The notes: generated by a model not told the origin, from the sequence alone. 17,987 nucleotides of DNA from Rhodopirellula sp. (GCA_003513555.1 DOPG01000206.1:1-17987); one strand, 5' to 3'. Counted from the first letter of the stretch, positions 1-7,431 are shown. Made by a program: numbers and translations.

Positions 1-1158
1 GTTTCGCACCCATCCAGAGACTTGCACAGGTGAGACTTGCGCAGGTGAACTCGTTGCGGGAGTAAGTGAAGGAATTTTTGGACGCGTGATTTTTTGAAAG
101 GCCCAATGCTCGCTGACCGGTATCGGAGCAGGCAGAAGGTGAGAGTCCCAGTCGAGACCTTCGTCGATCCAAGCCGCCAGTTGCTGAAGTTCACTTTTGG
201 AAAGTGACTCCCCCTCGGGCGGCATCTGTTGGGAAGTCACTAGCTGAAACAGTCGGCTCTCGGCATGCCTTAACGGTGAAATGTGTTGAAGCACTTCGTC
301 AATGCTGTCGAGACGTATTCCGTCTTGAGCATTTTCTCCCGCGTGGCAGCTGAAGCAATGTTTGGTAAGGATCGGATGAATGTGTTTGCGAAAACTGATC
401 GTTTTCTTTATGGGGGGCCTGGGCATATCAGGTGCGTAGTTGGGATTAGCTACTTCGGCAGGCAGGTTCATGATTTCCCGCCACGATTTTGCTGTTTGTA
501 TATCCCATACTTCGATTTGATCCTCAATTTCAGTTTTAGCGCCAGTCGAAAAGCCAATCCACTTGATGGTTGAGATGGATACTTTGCTTTGCACTGAGAC
601 GTCAGGTTTCCGTTCTTCTGTGCCTGATGGATCAATCCATAGACTGAGCTGATCGAAAGACTGCTCTTTTTCAGGAGAGGATTTCCAGATGCGTCCTACA
701 ACCGTATAGATTCGGTCTCCCCTGACTGGTTCTGCAAATTTTTGGTTCGCAGAGGTGTATCGGATCATGAAGCGATTTTGATCATCTTGAACATGAATGC
801 CGATATTGGGGATGTTTGCAGCATGTGGACTCCCATCGTTGCCCTCGTGCTCATCAAGCCACAGAACGAAGAATTCACCATTTGCCTCGGGTGGAGAATC
901 GAGGCTATTCAAGTGGTAGCGGAGGTTGAACCGAACAAACAGCTCGCTGCCATCAAATGGTGGTTGGAGTGATTTACGCAGTGGGTTGTTACGTCCCCCT
1001 GTTCCGCTGATGGTAAAACGCTCGCTAGCCAATCCATTTCGCTTCCACTGTCCTGAAGAGAGTTGCTGCCCCATTCCATGCTCGGGCAGCATCAATGGAA
1101 ATCCGCAAAGCAACCATGCGATAATCGTGAGCAGTTGATGGAGTACGCGTAAGTTCAT
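1..1158 (-). CDS. Planctomycete c-type cytochrome / DUF1549 protein, 5' part only
   Basis: The minus strand is open from an ATG at 1158 to the window edge, giving 386 codons without a stop; the 3' part lies outside. Residues 1-31 look like a signal peptide (NLRVLHQ, then a hydrophobic run, ending near GMGQQ). Residues about 35-235 resemble a concanavalin/LamG-type beta-sandwich with many aromatic strands. A PSCyt1 haem domain follows, with C268-x-x-C271-H272 as the haem-c site and M312 in an MPPEG motif as a likely axial ligand. H351-W-A-F then opens what is normally the DUF1549 (PSCyt2) domain, usually followed by DUF1553. Such proteins are exported and are common in Planctomycetota beside sulfatases; their reaction is unknown. 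A 15-bp in-frame tandem duplication (17-46) gives a repeated SPAQV/SPVQV pentapeptide in the linker. No clear ribosome site precedes the start. The family call is strong, the function open. Confidence 0.88.
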   Translation of the reverse strand, partial: MNLRVLHQLLTIIAWLLCGFPLMLPEHGMGQQLSSGQWKRNGLASERFTISGTGGRNNPLRKSLQPPFDGSELFVRFNLRYHLNSLDSPPEANGEFFVLWLDEHEGNDGSPHAANIPNIGIHVQDDQNRFMIRYTSANQKFAEPVRGDRIYTVVGRIWKSSPEKEQSFDQLSLWIDPSGTEERKPDVSVQSKVSISTIKWIGFSTGAKTEIEDQIEVWDIQTAKSWREIMNLPAEVANPNYAPDMPRPPIKKTISFRKHIHPILTKHCFSCHAGENAQDGIRLDSIDEVLQHISPLRHAESRLFQLVTSQQMPPEGESLSKSELQQLAAWIDEGLDWDSHLLPAPIPVSEHWAFQKITRPKIPSLTPATSSPAQVSPVQVSGWVRN

Positions 1159-1238
1159 GGAACAGGCTGTTGGTGTCGATGTTTGATCATCGCGGAGCGG
1201 TATTCAGTCTCGAGTAGGGTAAGAGAGTCCCGGTGCAG

Positions 1239-1269
1239 ATCCGATGGTTTCGGATTTCTCGGTTCCGAA
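1239..1269 (+). repeat. Overlapping alternative 6-bp hairpins
   Basis: ATCCGA at 1239-1244 pairs with TCGGAT at 1250-1255 around a 5-nt loop. TTCGGA at 1249-1254 can instead pair with TCCGAA at 1264-1269 around a 9-nt loop, so the middle arm is shared and the two structures exclude each other. The geometry is like an attenuator, but short 6-bp stems arise often by chance and no U-tract follows. Confidence 0.25.
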
Positions 1270-1504
1270 TTATAGTCGAACCAAGCCAGGGGCACTAAGC
1301 GGTGTTGGGCAACCGTCAGTGCAGACTTCTTTCCAACGAGTCAGATGATTCTTGGGGAAGGTCAGCTTGTTTTACGGCGGGCGGCGTTGTTTGGGGGTGT
1401 AGCCGTTTGGATGGGGAGATACGAACGGGAGGTTTGTCACGTTTCCTTCGCGTGCTTTCTGGTGTCTTAGCAACTTTCGAATTTGCCTTTTGGTCAAGCC
1501 ATTT

Positions 1505-1513
1505 TGTTATAGT
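1505..1513 (+). promoter_or_regulatory. Possible extended -10 promoter of the sulfatase gene
   Basis: The sequence TGTTATAGT matches the extended -10 form TGnTATAAT with one mismatch in the hexamer. No good -35 hexamer stands 16-18 bp upstream, as expected for an extended -10 promoter. It would start transcription near 1520, leaving a leader of about 47 nt before the ATG at 1567. Seen by eye only. Confidence 0.35.
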
Positions 1514-1566
1514 GAAATGCAGGCCGTTCTCTATTGTTGTCAGCTGTTGTTTATGCGGAGTGTTTT

Positions 1567-3063
1567 ATGTTGCTGAAGTCATTCAGTTTCTTTGTGTTTA
1601 CGATTTGTTTGGCAAACTGTGGTCAACTCAATGCCAGTGAATGGGCGAATGTGTTGTTCATTGCCGTCGATGATCTGAATGACTGGGTGGGGTGTCTTGG
1701 AGGGCATCCGCAGGCCGAGACCCCGCATATCGATGAGCTTGCTCGCCGAGGCATGTTGTTTGCAAATGCTCATTGTGCAGCACCTGCCTGTACGCCCTCT
1801 CGGGCTTCTTTGTTTACAGGACAAATGCCGCAGAACACAGGTGTCTGGTCGAATGCTGGGCCGAAACTGACTCGTCTACGACGCAAGCCATTTTTGCTGC
1901 CTGATTCCTTTCGTCGCTCCGGATACAGGACGCTGGGTACTGGCAAGTTGGGCCCAAATAAAAGTTGTTTTCAAGAGTTCTTCGATGTGCACCAACGCTG
2001 GAGTCCCTTGTCATCTGAGGCCGTTGAATACACTCCCGCCGAATTACCCAGCAAGGGCAGCGATAACCCACGGCACGTGGTTACATTGCGAGAACAACAA
2101 TATGTCCTGCCGCTAAATCGAATGCCTTCTGACAGAACGCCTGATGATCCCAAAGGAGAATCTTTTGATTGGGGGCCTTTTGATGTGCCAGACGGGGACT
2201 TTGGCGATACCCAAATTACTGATTGGGCAATCAAGCGATTGCAGGTGGTATCCACCGAACCACTTTTCCTCGCAGTGGGTTATTACCGACCACATCAGCC
2301 TTTGTGGGCCCCCAAACGCTTCTTTGAACGGTTCGATAACAATCCTGCAATCTTGCCCACTGTGTTGCAAGAGGATTTGGATGATCTTGGATCTGCTGGA
2401 CGACGATGGGCGATCGAACCCGTCACATCTGGTAGTCATGATACTGTGCTTCGCTTTCAGCAATGGCGTGGTGCGGTTGAGAGCTATCTGGCCTGTGTCA
2501 GCTATGTTGACCACGAGATTGGTCGTTTACTGAATGCGATTGATGAATCTTCGATGGCAGACAATACGTGGATTGTTCTCTGGTCTGATCACGGTTGGCA
2601 TCTTGGAGAAAAACAACACTGGGGAAAATGGACGGGGTGGGAACGGTCGACTCGTGTACCGTTGATCATGGTGCCTCCTCGGGATGTGCAAGCAAATCTT
2701 GCGCCTTCAGGATCGCGTTGTGATCAACCGGTCAATCTCATTGACTTGTATCCCACTTTGATTGAGCTGTGTGGTTTGAAAGCCCCCCCGCATGATCTCG
2801 ATGGCGCCTCTCTTGTTCCGTTGCTGCGGAAACCAGACCAGGTTACCAAACGATGTTCCGTGACCATGTTTGGGCCAGGCAATGGTTCGTTGAGGACAGA
2901 TCGTTGGCGATTCATTTGTTACTCGGACGGTTCGGAAGAGTTGTACGATCTTTCTGCTGATCCTCGTGAGTGGGTAAATTTAGTGGGGAAATCCGAATAC
3001 AGGAAAGTGCTGGCAAAGTTGCGTGCACAAATGGCACCTTACCTAGTTGATAATGACCAATAA
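1567..3063 (+). CDS. Secreted sulfatase, iduronate-2-sulfatase-like
   Basis: A 498-residue sulfatase of the alkaline-phosphatase superfamily. ATG 1567 is preferred over the upstream in-frame TTG at 1534 because GGAG stands 6 nt before it and because it gives a compact signal peptide (MLLKSFSFFVFTICLANC...). D35-D36 in AVDDLND is the metal-binding start of the domain. C75-T-P-S-R79 is the classic sulfatase signature, whose cysteine is converted to formylglycine. SDHGWHLGEKQHWGKW followed by STRVPLIM is the C-terminal metal and substrate region and is closest to iduronate-2-sulfatase. The length is normal for the family. It probably removes sulfate esters from algal or animal polysaccharide in the periplasm or outside the cell. 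It is divergent from a PSCyt1/DUF1549 gene, a frequent planctomycete pairing. It needs a formylglycine-generating enzyme; the SUMF1-like domain encoded downstream lacks the key cysteine and probably does not serve. Confidence 0.93.
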   Translation: MLLKSFSFFVFTICLANCGQLNASEWANVLFIAVDDLNDWVGCLGGHPQAETPHIDELARRGMLFANAHCAAPACTPSRASLFTGQMPQNTGVWSNAGPKLTRLRRKPFLLPDSFRRSGYRTLGTGKLGPNKSCFQEFFDVHQRWSPLSSEAVEYTPAELPSKGSDNPRHVVTLREQQYVLPLNRMPSDRTPDDPKGESFDWGPFDVPDGDFGDTQITDWAIKRLQVVSTEPLFLAVGYYRPHQPLWAPKRFFERFDNNPAILPTVLQEDLDDLGSAGRRWAIEPVTSGSHDTVLRFQQWRGAVESYLACVSYVDHEIGRLLNAIDESSMADNTWIVLWSDHGWHLGEKQHWGKWTGWERSTRVPLIMVPPRDVQANLAPSGSRCDQPVNLIDLYPTLIELCGLKAPPHDLDGASLVPLLRKPDQVTKRCSVTMFGPGNGSLRTDRWRFICYSDGSEELYDLSADPREWVNLVGKSEYRKVLAKLRAQMAPYLVDNDQ

Positions 3064-3328
3064 ACAATGAAGAAACTGAGGTTTTTTGTGATCAAGTCGG
3101 CGTCGGTTCTGTTTGTGTAGATTTGGCTTCGCTTGTGGTGTAATATTTGAAAGCGTGGTTTGCAGGATTTCGCCAAGTGAATTCTTCGCGAGTCGCGGCA
3201 CGCGTCTCACTAGGCAGTTTCGATTTAGCATTTTGATGCATCGGAACTCGGGAAACAGTGGGCGAGACGTTGTAGGTGTCGGAATTAAGGGCAGCACTCG
3301 CGTGGATGATCGGTGGGCAAAGTAGGTG

Positions 3329-3982
3329 ATGAAATCAACTAACGAGCTAGGTAGCAGCGCTAGGCAGGGGCTGTCAGCTATCAATCGCGGTTCGCAATGG
3401 TCCACGCATTCCAGCATGGTTCTTGAGTTGCAGGCGCCATCAGCGACTCGGTGGAAAACTTTCGTGCTCGTTTATTCGCCCCTATTGCGATTTTGGATTT
3501 CTCGTAAGCAAGTACCGGTATCTGCCAGGGAAGACATTCTGCAGGAGTGCTTGAAGTCTATCTTTCTGGGAATTGGCGAGTTTCGACGACATAAGTTTGA
3601 AACCGGTAGCTTTCGTGGCTGGTTGCGGACAATCGTAAATCGGCGTGTCGCTGATTATTTCCGAACATCTGCTGACGATAAGACCGTCCCACCTGAGCTT
3701 TTGCCAGGAATTGAGGCACGTGAGGAGCGGGACCCGGCAGAGCTCGTCGCGGAGGAGCTCGCTTTGAAGGAGCTTGAAGCAAGAGCTCTGCATTTGATCC
3801 GTGAATCGACCGCCGAACGTACGTGGCAAATGTTTTGGCTCAGTACTGTTGAACAAGTGCCGACTTCCGAAATAGCCAAAAATTTTGATGTGAGCTCTGC
3901 TGCGGTCAGGGTTGCAAAAGCCCGTGTTATAGCGCGTCTTCGCAAAATGTTCGTTGACTCAGCCAGTCAGTCCGAATCGTAG
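3329..3982 (+). CDS. ECF-type RNA polymerase sigma factor
   Basis: A 217-residue sigma-70 family factor of the small extracytoplasmic-function class. Region 2 spans about residues 41-112, with the ILQE segment and GSFRGWLRTIVNRRVADYFR typical of planctomycete ECF factors. Region 4 spans about 150-210, with the helix-turn-helix around TSEIAKNFDVSSAAVRVAKA. Regions 1 and 3 are absent, as expected. An in-frame TAG at 3323-3325 sits directly before GTG 3326 and ATG 3329, so translation cannot begin earlier. ATG is chosen, but GTG 3326 is possible, and ATG 3416 would cut into the start of region 2. The next gene, 115 bp downstream on the same strand, encodes a zinc-finger protein kinase. This is the gene order of the ECF groups linked to Ser/Thr kinases, so control by phosphorylation or by the zinc-finger is likely. 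No anti-sigma gene of ordinary size is present. Confidence 0.93.
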   Translation: MKSTNELGSSARQGLSAINRGSQWSTHSSMVLELQAPSATRWKTFVLVYSPLLRFWISRKQVPVSAREDILQECLKSIFLGIGEFRRHKFETGSFRGWLRTIVNRRVADYFRTSADDKTVPPELLPGIEAREERDPAELVAEELALKELEARALHLIRESTAERTWQMFWLSTVEQVPTSEIAKNFDVSSAAVRVAKARVIARLRKMFVDSASQSES

Positions 3983-4032
3983 TCAGTGGATGCCAATTGG
4001 AAGTTCTGATACGTCGGATGGATGGTGTTACG

Positions 4033-4058
4033 TCTCTGCGATAAGTGAAAAGCAGAGA
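4033..4058 (+). repeat. Inverted repeat in the sigma factor / kinase spacer
   Basis: TCTCTGC at 4033-4039 pairs perfectly with GCAGAGA at 4052-4058 across a 12-nt loop. A short T-run (CTTTTT) begins about 9 nt later, too far for a classical terminator. A -10-like GATAAT overlaps the right arm at 4057-4062. It could be a weak attenuator that lowers kinase expression relative to sigma factor, or an operator. Confidence 0.3.
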
Positions 4059-4097
4059 TAATACACTTTTTAGACACAATTTCGGCCATTTGGAAAA

Positions 4098-6647
4098 ATG
4101 GGAAATCTGACGTGCCCCAATCAAACAGAGTTGACGCGGATGGCAACAGGGGTGTTGCATCGGCGCTCGGAAGAGGTCCGCAGGCATGTTGAAGCTTGTG
4201 ATAAGTGCGGTCGTCTGCTAGCAGAGATCATTCAGCAGAATGAGTCGCTGGAATGTCGCCTCGCGCAACTGAAGGTTGAAGATGTGGATGCGGCGGGAGT
4301 GAGGCTCCAAGACGAAATGCGTCTGGACGAAACGAATTCGGATTCCTGGCTGACACCAGATTCCTACGAGTTAGCCAAGCAGACTGCCTTATTCTCTACT
4401 CCGTGTACGGTTGGGCAATACGAACTCCAAGGCTTGATTGCCCCGGGCGGAATGGGGGAAGTTTACAAAGCGACCCACACGCGATTGAAACGCGAAGTTG
4501 CTATTAAGGTAATTCGCCGAAATCAGCAGGATAGTCCTGTATTCTACGAAAATTTTCTGAAGGAGATTGAGACCGTAGGACAGCTAGAGCATCCTAATCT
4601 GGTGCGAGCGTATGATGCCCTTGAGTATGAGGGGTATCTATTTCTGGTCATGGAACTATTGTCTGGAGACTCCTTACATGCGTTTGTCAATCAAGGCAGA
4701 GTGTTGCCGCTCGATGAGCTCCTTGAAGTGATGATTGGGATCTGCCAAGCAGTGTTGCAGTTGCACACCAATGGTTATTTGCATCTCGATATTAAGCCGG
4801 CAAATATCATGTTACTGGATGATGGCACGACCAGGTTGATCGATTATGGACTTGCTGTCAGGCGGGAGACCATAAGAAGTGGTGGAGCGTTGTATGGAAC
4901 GGTGGGATACATGCCGCCTGAACAGCAGAATGCTGGCATCGTAGATGAACGAACAGATATTTTTGCTGCGGGAAAGGTTTTGCAGTACCTGCTGATTAAG
5001 GCTGCAGACGATCGTCCGATGCAACGTGATGATGTTGTTTTACGTGAACTGCAGACGCTTGCTGCAAAAATGGTCGATGAGGATCCTGCGAATCGTCCTA
5101 AGCATGCGACTGATGTGTTGGTGAGCCTCATTGCCCTGAAAAATGAATTGCGGGTTGAATCCGGGAGGATGTTGCCGACGGAGTCTGCGTCGCCGTCTGA
5201 TGAAGAAAAACACTTGAGCAGAAGGGGCAACCTCCCTGCGCGCTATCCACCCGTGATTTTGTTGACTGCGTTTGTGGCTTTCCTTTTGTGGTGGGGACCA
5301 AAGTTGGAAAACGCTCGGGGACCTGTACGTTCCGACGGAGATTTAACGAACAGTATCGGAATGCAACTGAACGTAGTACCCGAAGGAACATTTTCTAATG
5401 AAACTGTGTATTCGGTGAAAGGTGATTTGCTACAGGTCGACAATTCACAAAGTGTTTCATTCAACCCGTTTTATATCGGTGTTTATGAGGTCACGCAGAA
5501 GGAATATCGACTCGTCATGGGAGAGAACCCTAGCGAGTTCAAAGGAGATGACTTTCCTGTAGAGTCGCTTACTTTTGAGCAAGCTTTGGAATTTTGTCGC
5601 CGCCTCTCCGAACTCCCTGACGAAAAACAGGCTGGCCGCGTTTATCGCATTCCTACGAATCTTGAGTGGGAATACGCGTGCCGGGCAGGGACTGCGACCA
5701 AGTTTAGTTTCGGAGACGAGGAATGGAAAATTGATTCCCACGCCTGGTACAACGGCAACTCAGGATCACCACATGCCGTTGGGTTGAAGCGAGCCAACGC
5801 TTGGGGCATCTACGATACACACGGGAATGTTGCCGAGTACTGTACTTTCGACGAGCACTCGAGGGCACACTTATCTGATATTGCATCCTTCAACGCAAAC
5901 TTCGGGTTGCGTGGTGGTTCTTGGGCAGTGGATGCAATGAAGTGTGGGGCCAGTTTCTGTGATGTGTTGGATACTGGGGCGAGTTGGTCGAACATTGGAT
6001 TCAGAGTGGTCTGTGATCTGATGCCTAATGCGACCCCGTGGGGCGGAGCGAAGGGCGAACACGAAACCCAACTATATTCTGTGGAATTGGATTTGCGGAG
6101 AGAGCCAACGCCCGAGCCTATTCGCACTGTGAATGCTGCTGTTTATCGCGAAAAGGAGTATGGAATAGATTACTGGGCGCCGATTGAAATCAATCAATGG
6201 GCAGAGATCGTCTATCGGTTGGATTTGCCCGCGCCAATCGAGTCAACCGTTGATTTTGGTACTTTGGTCTGGGTTTACAATGAACACTATTTTCCAGTGT
6301 TTGATCCTTTAGCTAAAGGAAAGCTGGAACTCTCATGTGATGGTGAAAAGTGGCATGTTGTGTTTGAGAGTGATTCTAGTGTCCCGTTGGTTGACAATCG
6401 AACATCTGTGCTGCCCTTGTTGAAAGGCTCGAGTGTGGTTTACCTCCGGGCGAAATTGTTTTCTTCCGTGCACGGTAAACGGGTTCGTTTCTCGCAGTTC
6501 TTGAGGCGGGGTAATAAGTTGGATCCACATCAGTTGCAGTTCTTATTGCGGCTTAATGGTCACGACACCCCAAAGCATGGGACGACAGAGACGTTGCACA
6601 GTAATGCTGTAGGGCAACCGCGTGTATCAAAACACTCGATCAGATGA
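4098..6647 (+). CDS. Zinc-finger / Ser-Thr protein kinase / SUMF1-domain transmembrane protein
   Basis: An 849-residue multidomain protein. C6 with H30-x3-C34-x2-C37 is a zinc-binding motif of the anti-sigma (ZAS) type. The kinase domain covers about 108-345: glycine loop APGGMGEV (115-122), lysine K137 in VAIKVI, catalytic loop H229-L-D231-I-K-P-A-N236, metal motif D249-Y-G251, P274-E275 and D287. One membrane helix spans about 383-400. A SUMF1/FGE-like domain fills about 418-640 outside the cytoplasm (YEVTQKEY, RIPTNLEWEYACRAG, WGIYDTHGNVAEY, LRGGSW, GFRV). The last 200 residues are beta-rich and unassigned. Canonical HRD is HLD, DFG is DYG, and one loop glycine is proline, so activity may be modified. 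In the SUMF1 domain C616 is kept, but the partner cysteine of true formylglycine-generating enzymes is V611, which suggests a sensor or binding role. It probably transmits an envelope signal to the adjacent ECF sigma factor. The ATG is preceded by GGA. Confidence 0.9.
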   Translation: MGNLTCPNQTELTRMATGVLHRRSEEVRRHVEACDKCGRLLAEIIQQNESLECRLAQLKVEDVDAAGVRLQDEMRLDETNSDSWLTPDSYELAKQTALFSTPCTVGQYELQGLIAPGGMGEVYKATHTRLKREVAIKVIRRNQQDSPVFYENFLKEIETVGQLEHPNLVRAYDALEYEGYLFLVMELLSGDSLHAFVNQGRVLPLDELLEVMIGICQAVLQLHTNGYLHLDIKPANIMLLDDGTTRLIDYGLAVRRETIRSGGALYGTVGYMPPEQQNAGIVDERTDIFAAGKVLQYLLIKAADDRPMQRDDVVLRELQTLAAKMVDEDPANRPKHATDVLVSLIALKNELRVESGRMLPTESASPSDEEKHLSRRGNLPARYPPVILLTAFVAFLLWWGPKLENARGPVRSDGDLTNSIGMQLNVVPEGTFSNETVYSVKGDLLQVDNSQSVSFNPFYIGVYEVTQKEYRLVMGENPSEFKGDDFPVESLTFEQALEFCRRLSELPDEKQAGRVYRIPTNLEWEYACRAGTATKFSFGDEEWKIDSHAWYNGNSGSPHAVGLKRANAWGIYDTHGNVAEYCTFDEHSRAHLSDIASFNANFGLRGGSWAVDAMKCGASFCDVLDTGASWSNIGFRVVCDLMPNATPWGGAKGEHETQLYSVELDLRREPTPEPIRTVNAAVYREKEYGIDYWAPIEINQWAEIVYRLDLPAPIESTVDFGTLVWVYNEHYFPVFDPLAKGKLELSCDGEKWHVVFESDSSVPLVDNRTSVLPLLKGSSVVYLRAKLFSSVHGKRVRFSQFLRRGNKLDPHQLQFLLRLNGHDTPKHGTTETLHSNAVGQPRVSKHSIR

Positions 6648-6849
6648 GTGGCGTGTTACGCGTCCGAGATCTTCTCAGTGCAGGGTTCGATTTGAACTTC
6701 TTCCCGTAGGGGTAGCAACGCCACCTCCAGTGATCTCGCGTCAGGCATGGGAGTCGAAAAGGTGAATTCAACCCAGAAAACAACAGTTAAAATACGGAAT
6801 GATTTCTTTAGCGTGCAACTAGATGGTCAGGGGCCTCTCCTTGGAATTC

Positions 6850-7128
6850 ATGAGCAAGCAATACTACGTCAAGCGTGCGGGAAGGATTAGTGGTCCCTTT
6901 TCGGGCTCTGAAGTCAAGTCGGGAATCAAGACAGGCAAACTCATGGAGCAGGATTTGATTTCATTGTCAAAAGACGGACCGTGGAGAACTTTGAAAGGCG
7001 TTTTTAAAAAGATTCGAGCGGCGGAAAAAAAACTGCTGCTGAATGTTTGCGAGGCTTGCGGGGAATCTAATAGCCCAAAAAGCAAGATCTGCCGCCATTG
7101 TGGTCAGCCATGCTCATCTCATGAATAG
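6850..7128 (+). CDS. Small GYF_2 domain / zinc-ribbon protein
   Basis: A 92-residue protein. ATG 6850 is preferred to ATG 6823 because the protein then starts with MSKQYYVKRAG, the usual entry into a GYF_2 fold, and GGA stands just upstream. Residues about 4-55 have the GYF_2 pattern: YYV, a G-x-x-x-GPF turn, a G-I-K-T-G-K-L helix end, then GPW in place of the later tryptophan motif. The C-terminus has C-x2-C (CEAC) and C-x2-C (CRHC) pairs 10 residues apart, a zinc ribbon. GYF_2 domains bind proline-rich peptides or act as adaptors in many planctomycete and other bacterial proteins. It lies 202 bp after the kinase gene on the same strand, so it may be cotranscribed, but no direct link is shown. 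The function is inferred only as adaptor. Confidence 0.8.
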   Translation: MSKQYYVKRAGRISGPFSGSEVKSGIKTGKLMEQDLISLSKDGPWRTLKGVFKKIRAAEKKLLLNVCEACGESNSPKSKICRHCGQPCSSHE

Positions 7129-7431
7129 TCCCCGCAGATGGGTCAGTTTGGGAAACGGAGCAGGAGTCCTATCAGACTTTGCGGTCATTGCCAATTTTTC
7201 TGTTCCTGCAATGCATGCTTTGCCGTCGGGCCAACGATTTCGGAATCGCAATGCGGTGTTGCTTTGATCGCGCAAATCAGCAGGGATGTCGGACTGGTTT
7301 ACGTTGATTAGTTGTTTTTCAATCTGCCGCAAGCTTCCCGTTGCATCAGCGTCGGACGCTGATGCGAGGAACACTGAGCAATTGTCAGCAAAGTAGTAGA
7401 AGTCAGATGGTTTGATGATGCATGTGCTCAT
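7114..7431 (-). CDS. Doubtful small hypothetical protein
   Basis: An open frame of 105 codons starting at ATG 7431, preceded by AAGGG 8 nt upstream, which favours this start over one at 7485. It overlaps the 3' end of the GYF_2 gene by 15 bp in convergent orientation. I recognise no family. The middle has an acidic Ala/Ser/Asp stretch (ASASDADA) encoded by a perfect palindrome (7343-7365). The second half (QSDIPADLRDQSNTALRFRN and after) has a normal protein-like mix but no membrane helix or metal motif. It may be a real lineage-specific gene. Alternatively it may be an open frame over a structured non-coding element. The ribosome-site match is the main positive evidence. Confidence 0.4.
   Translation of the reverse strand: MSTCIIKPSDFYYFADNCSVFLASASDADATGSLRQIEKQLINVNQSDIPADLRDQSNTALRFRNRWPDGKACIAGTEKLAMTAKSDRTPAPFPKLTHLRGLFMR
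7343..7365. repeat. Perfect 10-bp hairpin, 3-nt loop
   Basis: GCATCAGCGT at 7343-7352 is the exact reverse complement of ACGCTGATGC at 7356-7365, separated by CGG. It is the strongest perfect short-loop stem I noticed in the window. No T-tract follows on either strand, so it is not a standard intrinsic terminator, although it lies 215 bp past the GYF_2 gene end. It lies inside a weakly supported minus-strand open frame. Confidence 0.6.

Larger units (their letters stand above)
1159..1566. other. Divergent intergenic region, cytochrome gene / sulfatase gene
   Basis: This 408-bp spacer separates two divergent genes, so it should hold both promoters. The only plausible one I see is an extended -10 element for the sulfatase at 1505-1513. 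Two mutually exclusive 6-bp hairpins lie at 1239-1269. I see no convincing small gene or RNA gene. Confidence 0.6.

Noticed and set aside
2113..2514. 133-codon minus-strand frame inside the sulfatase gene
   Set aside because: Antisense shadow of a gene with clear catalytic motifs; no ribosome site or family signature.
3113..3325. Open frame ending in TAG directly before, and in the same frame as, the ECF sigma factor start
   Set aside because: It begins with TTG without a ribosome site, its translation has no sigma-like or other family features, and the ECF protein is complete without it. A leader peptide is possible but unsupported.
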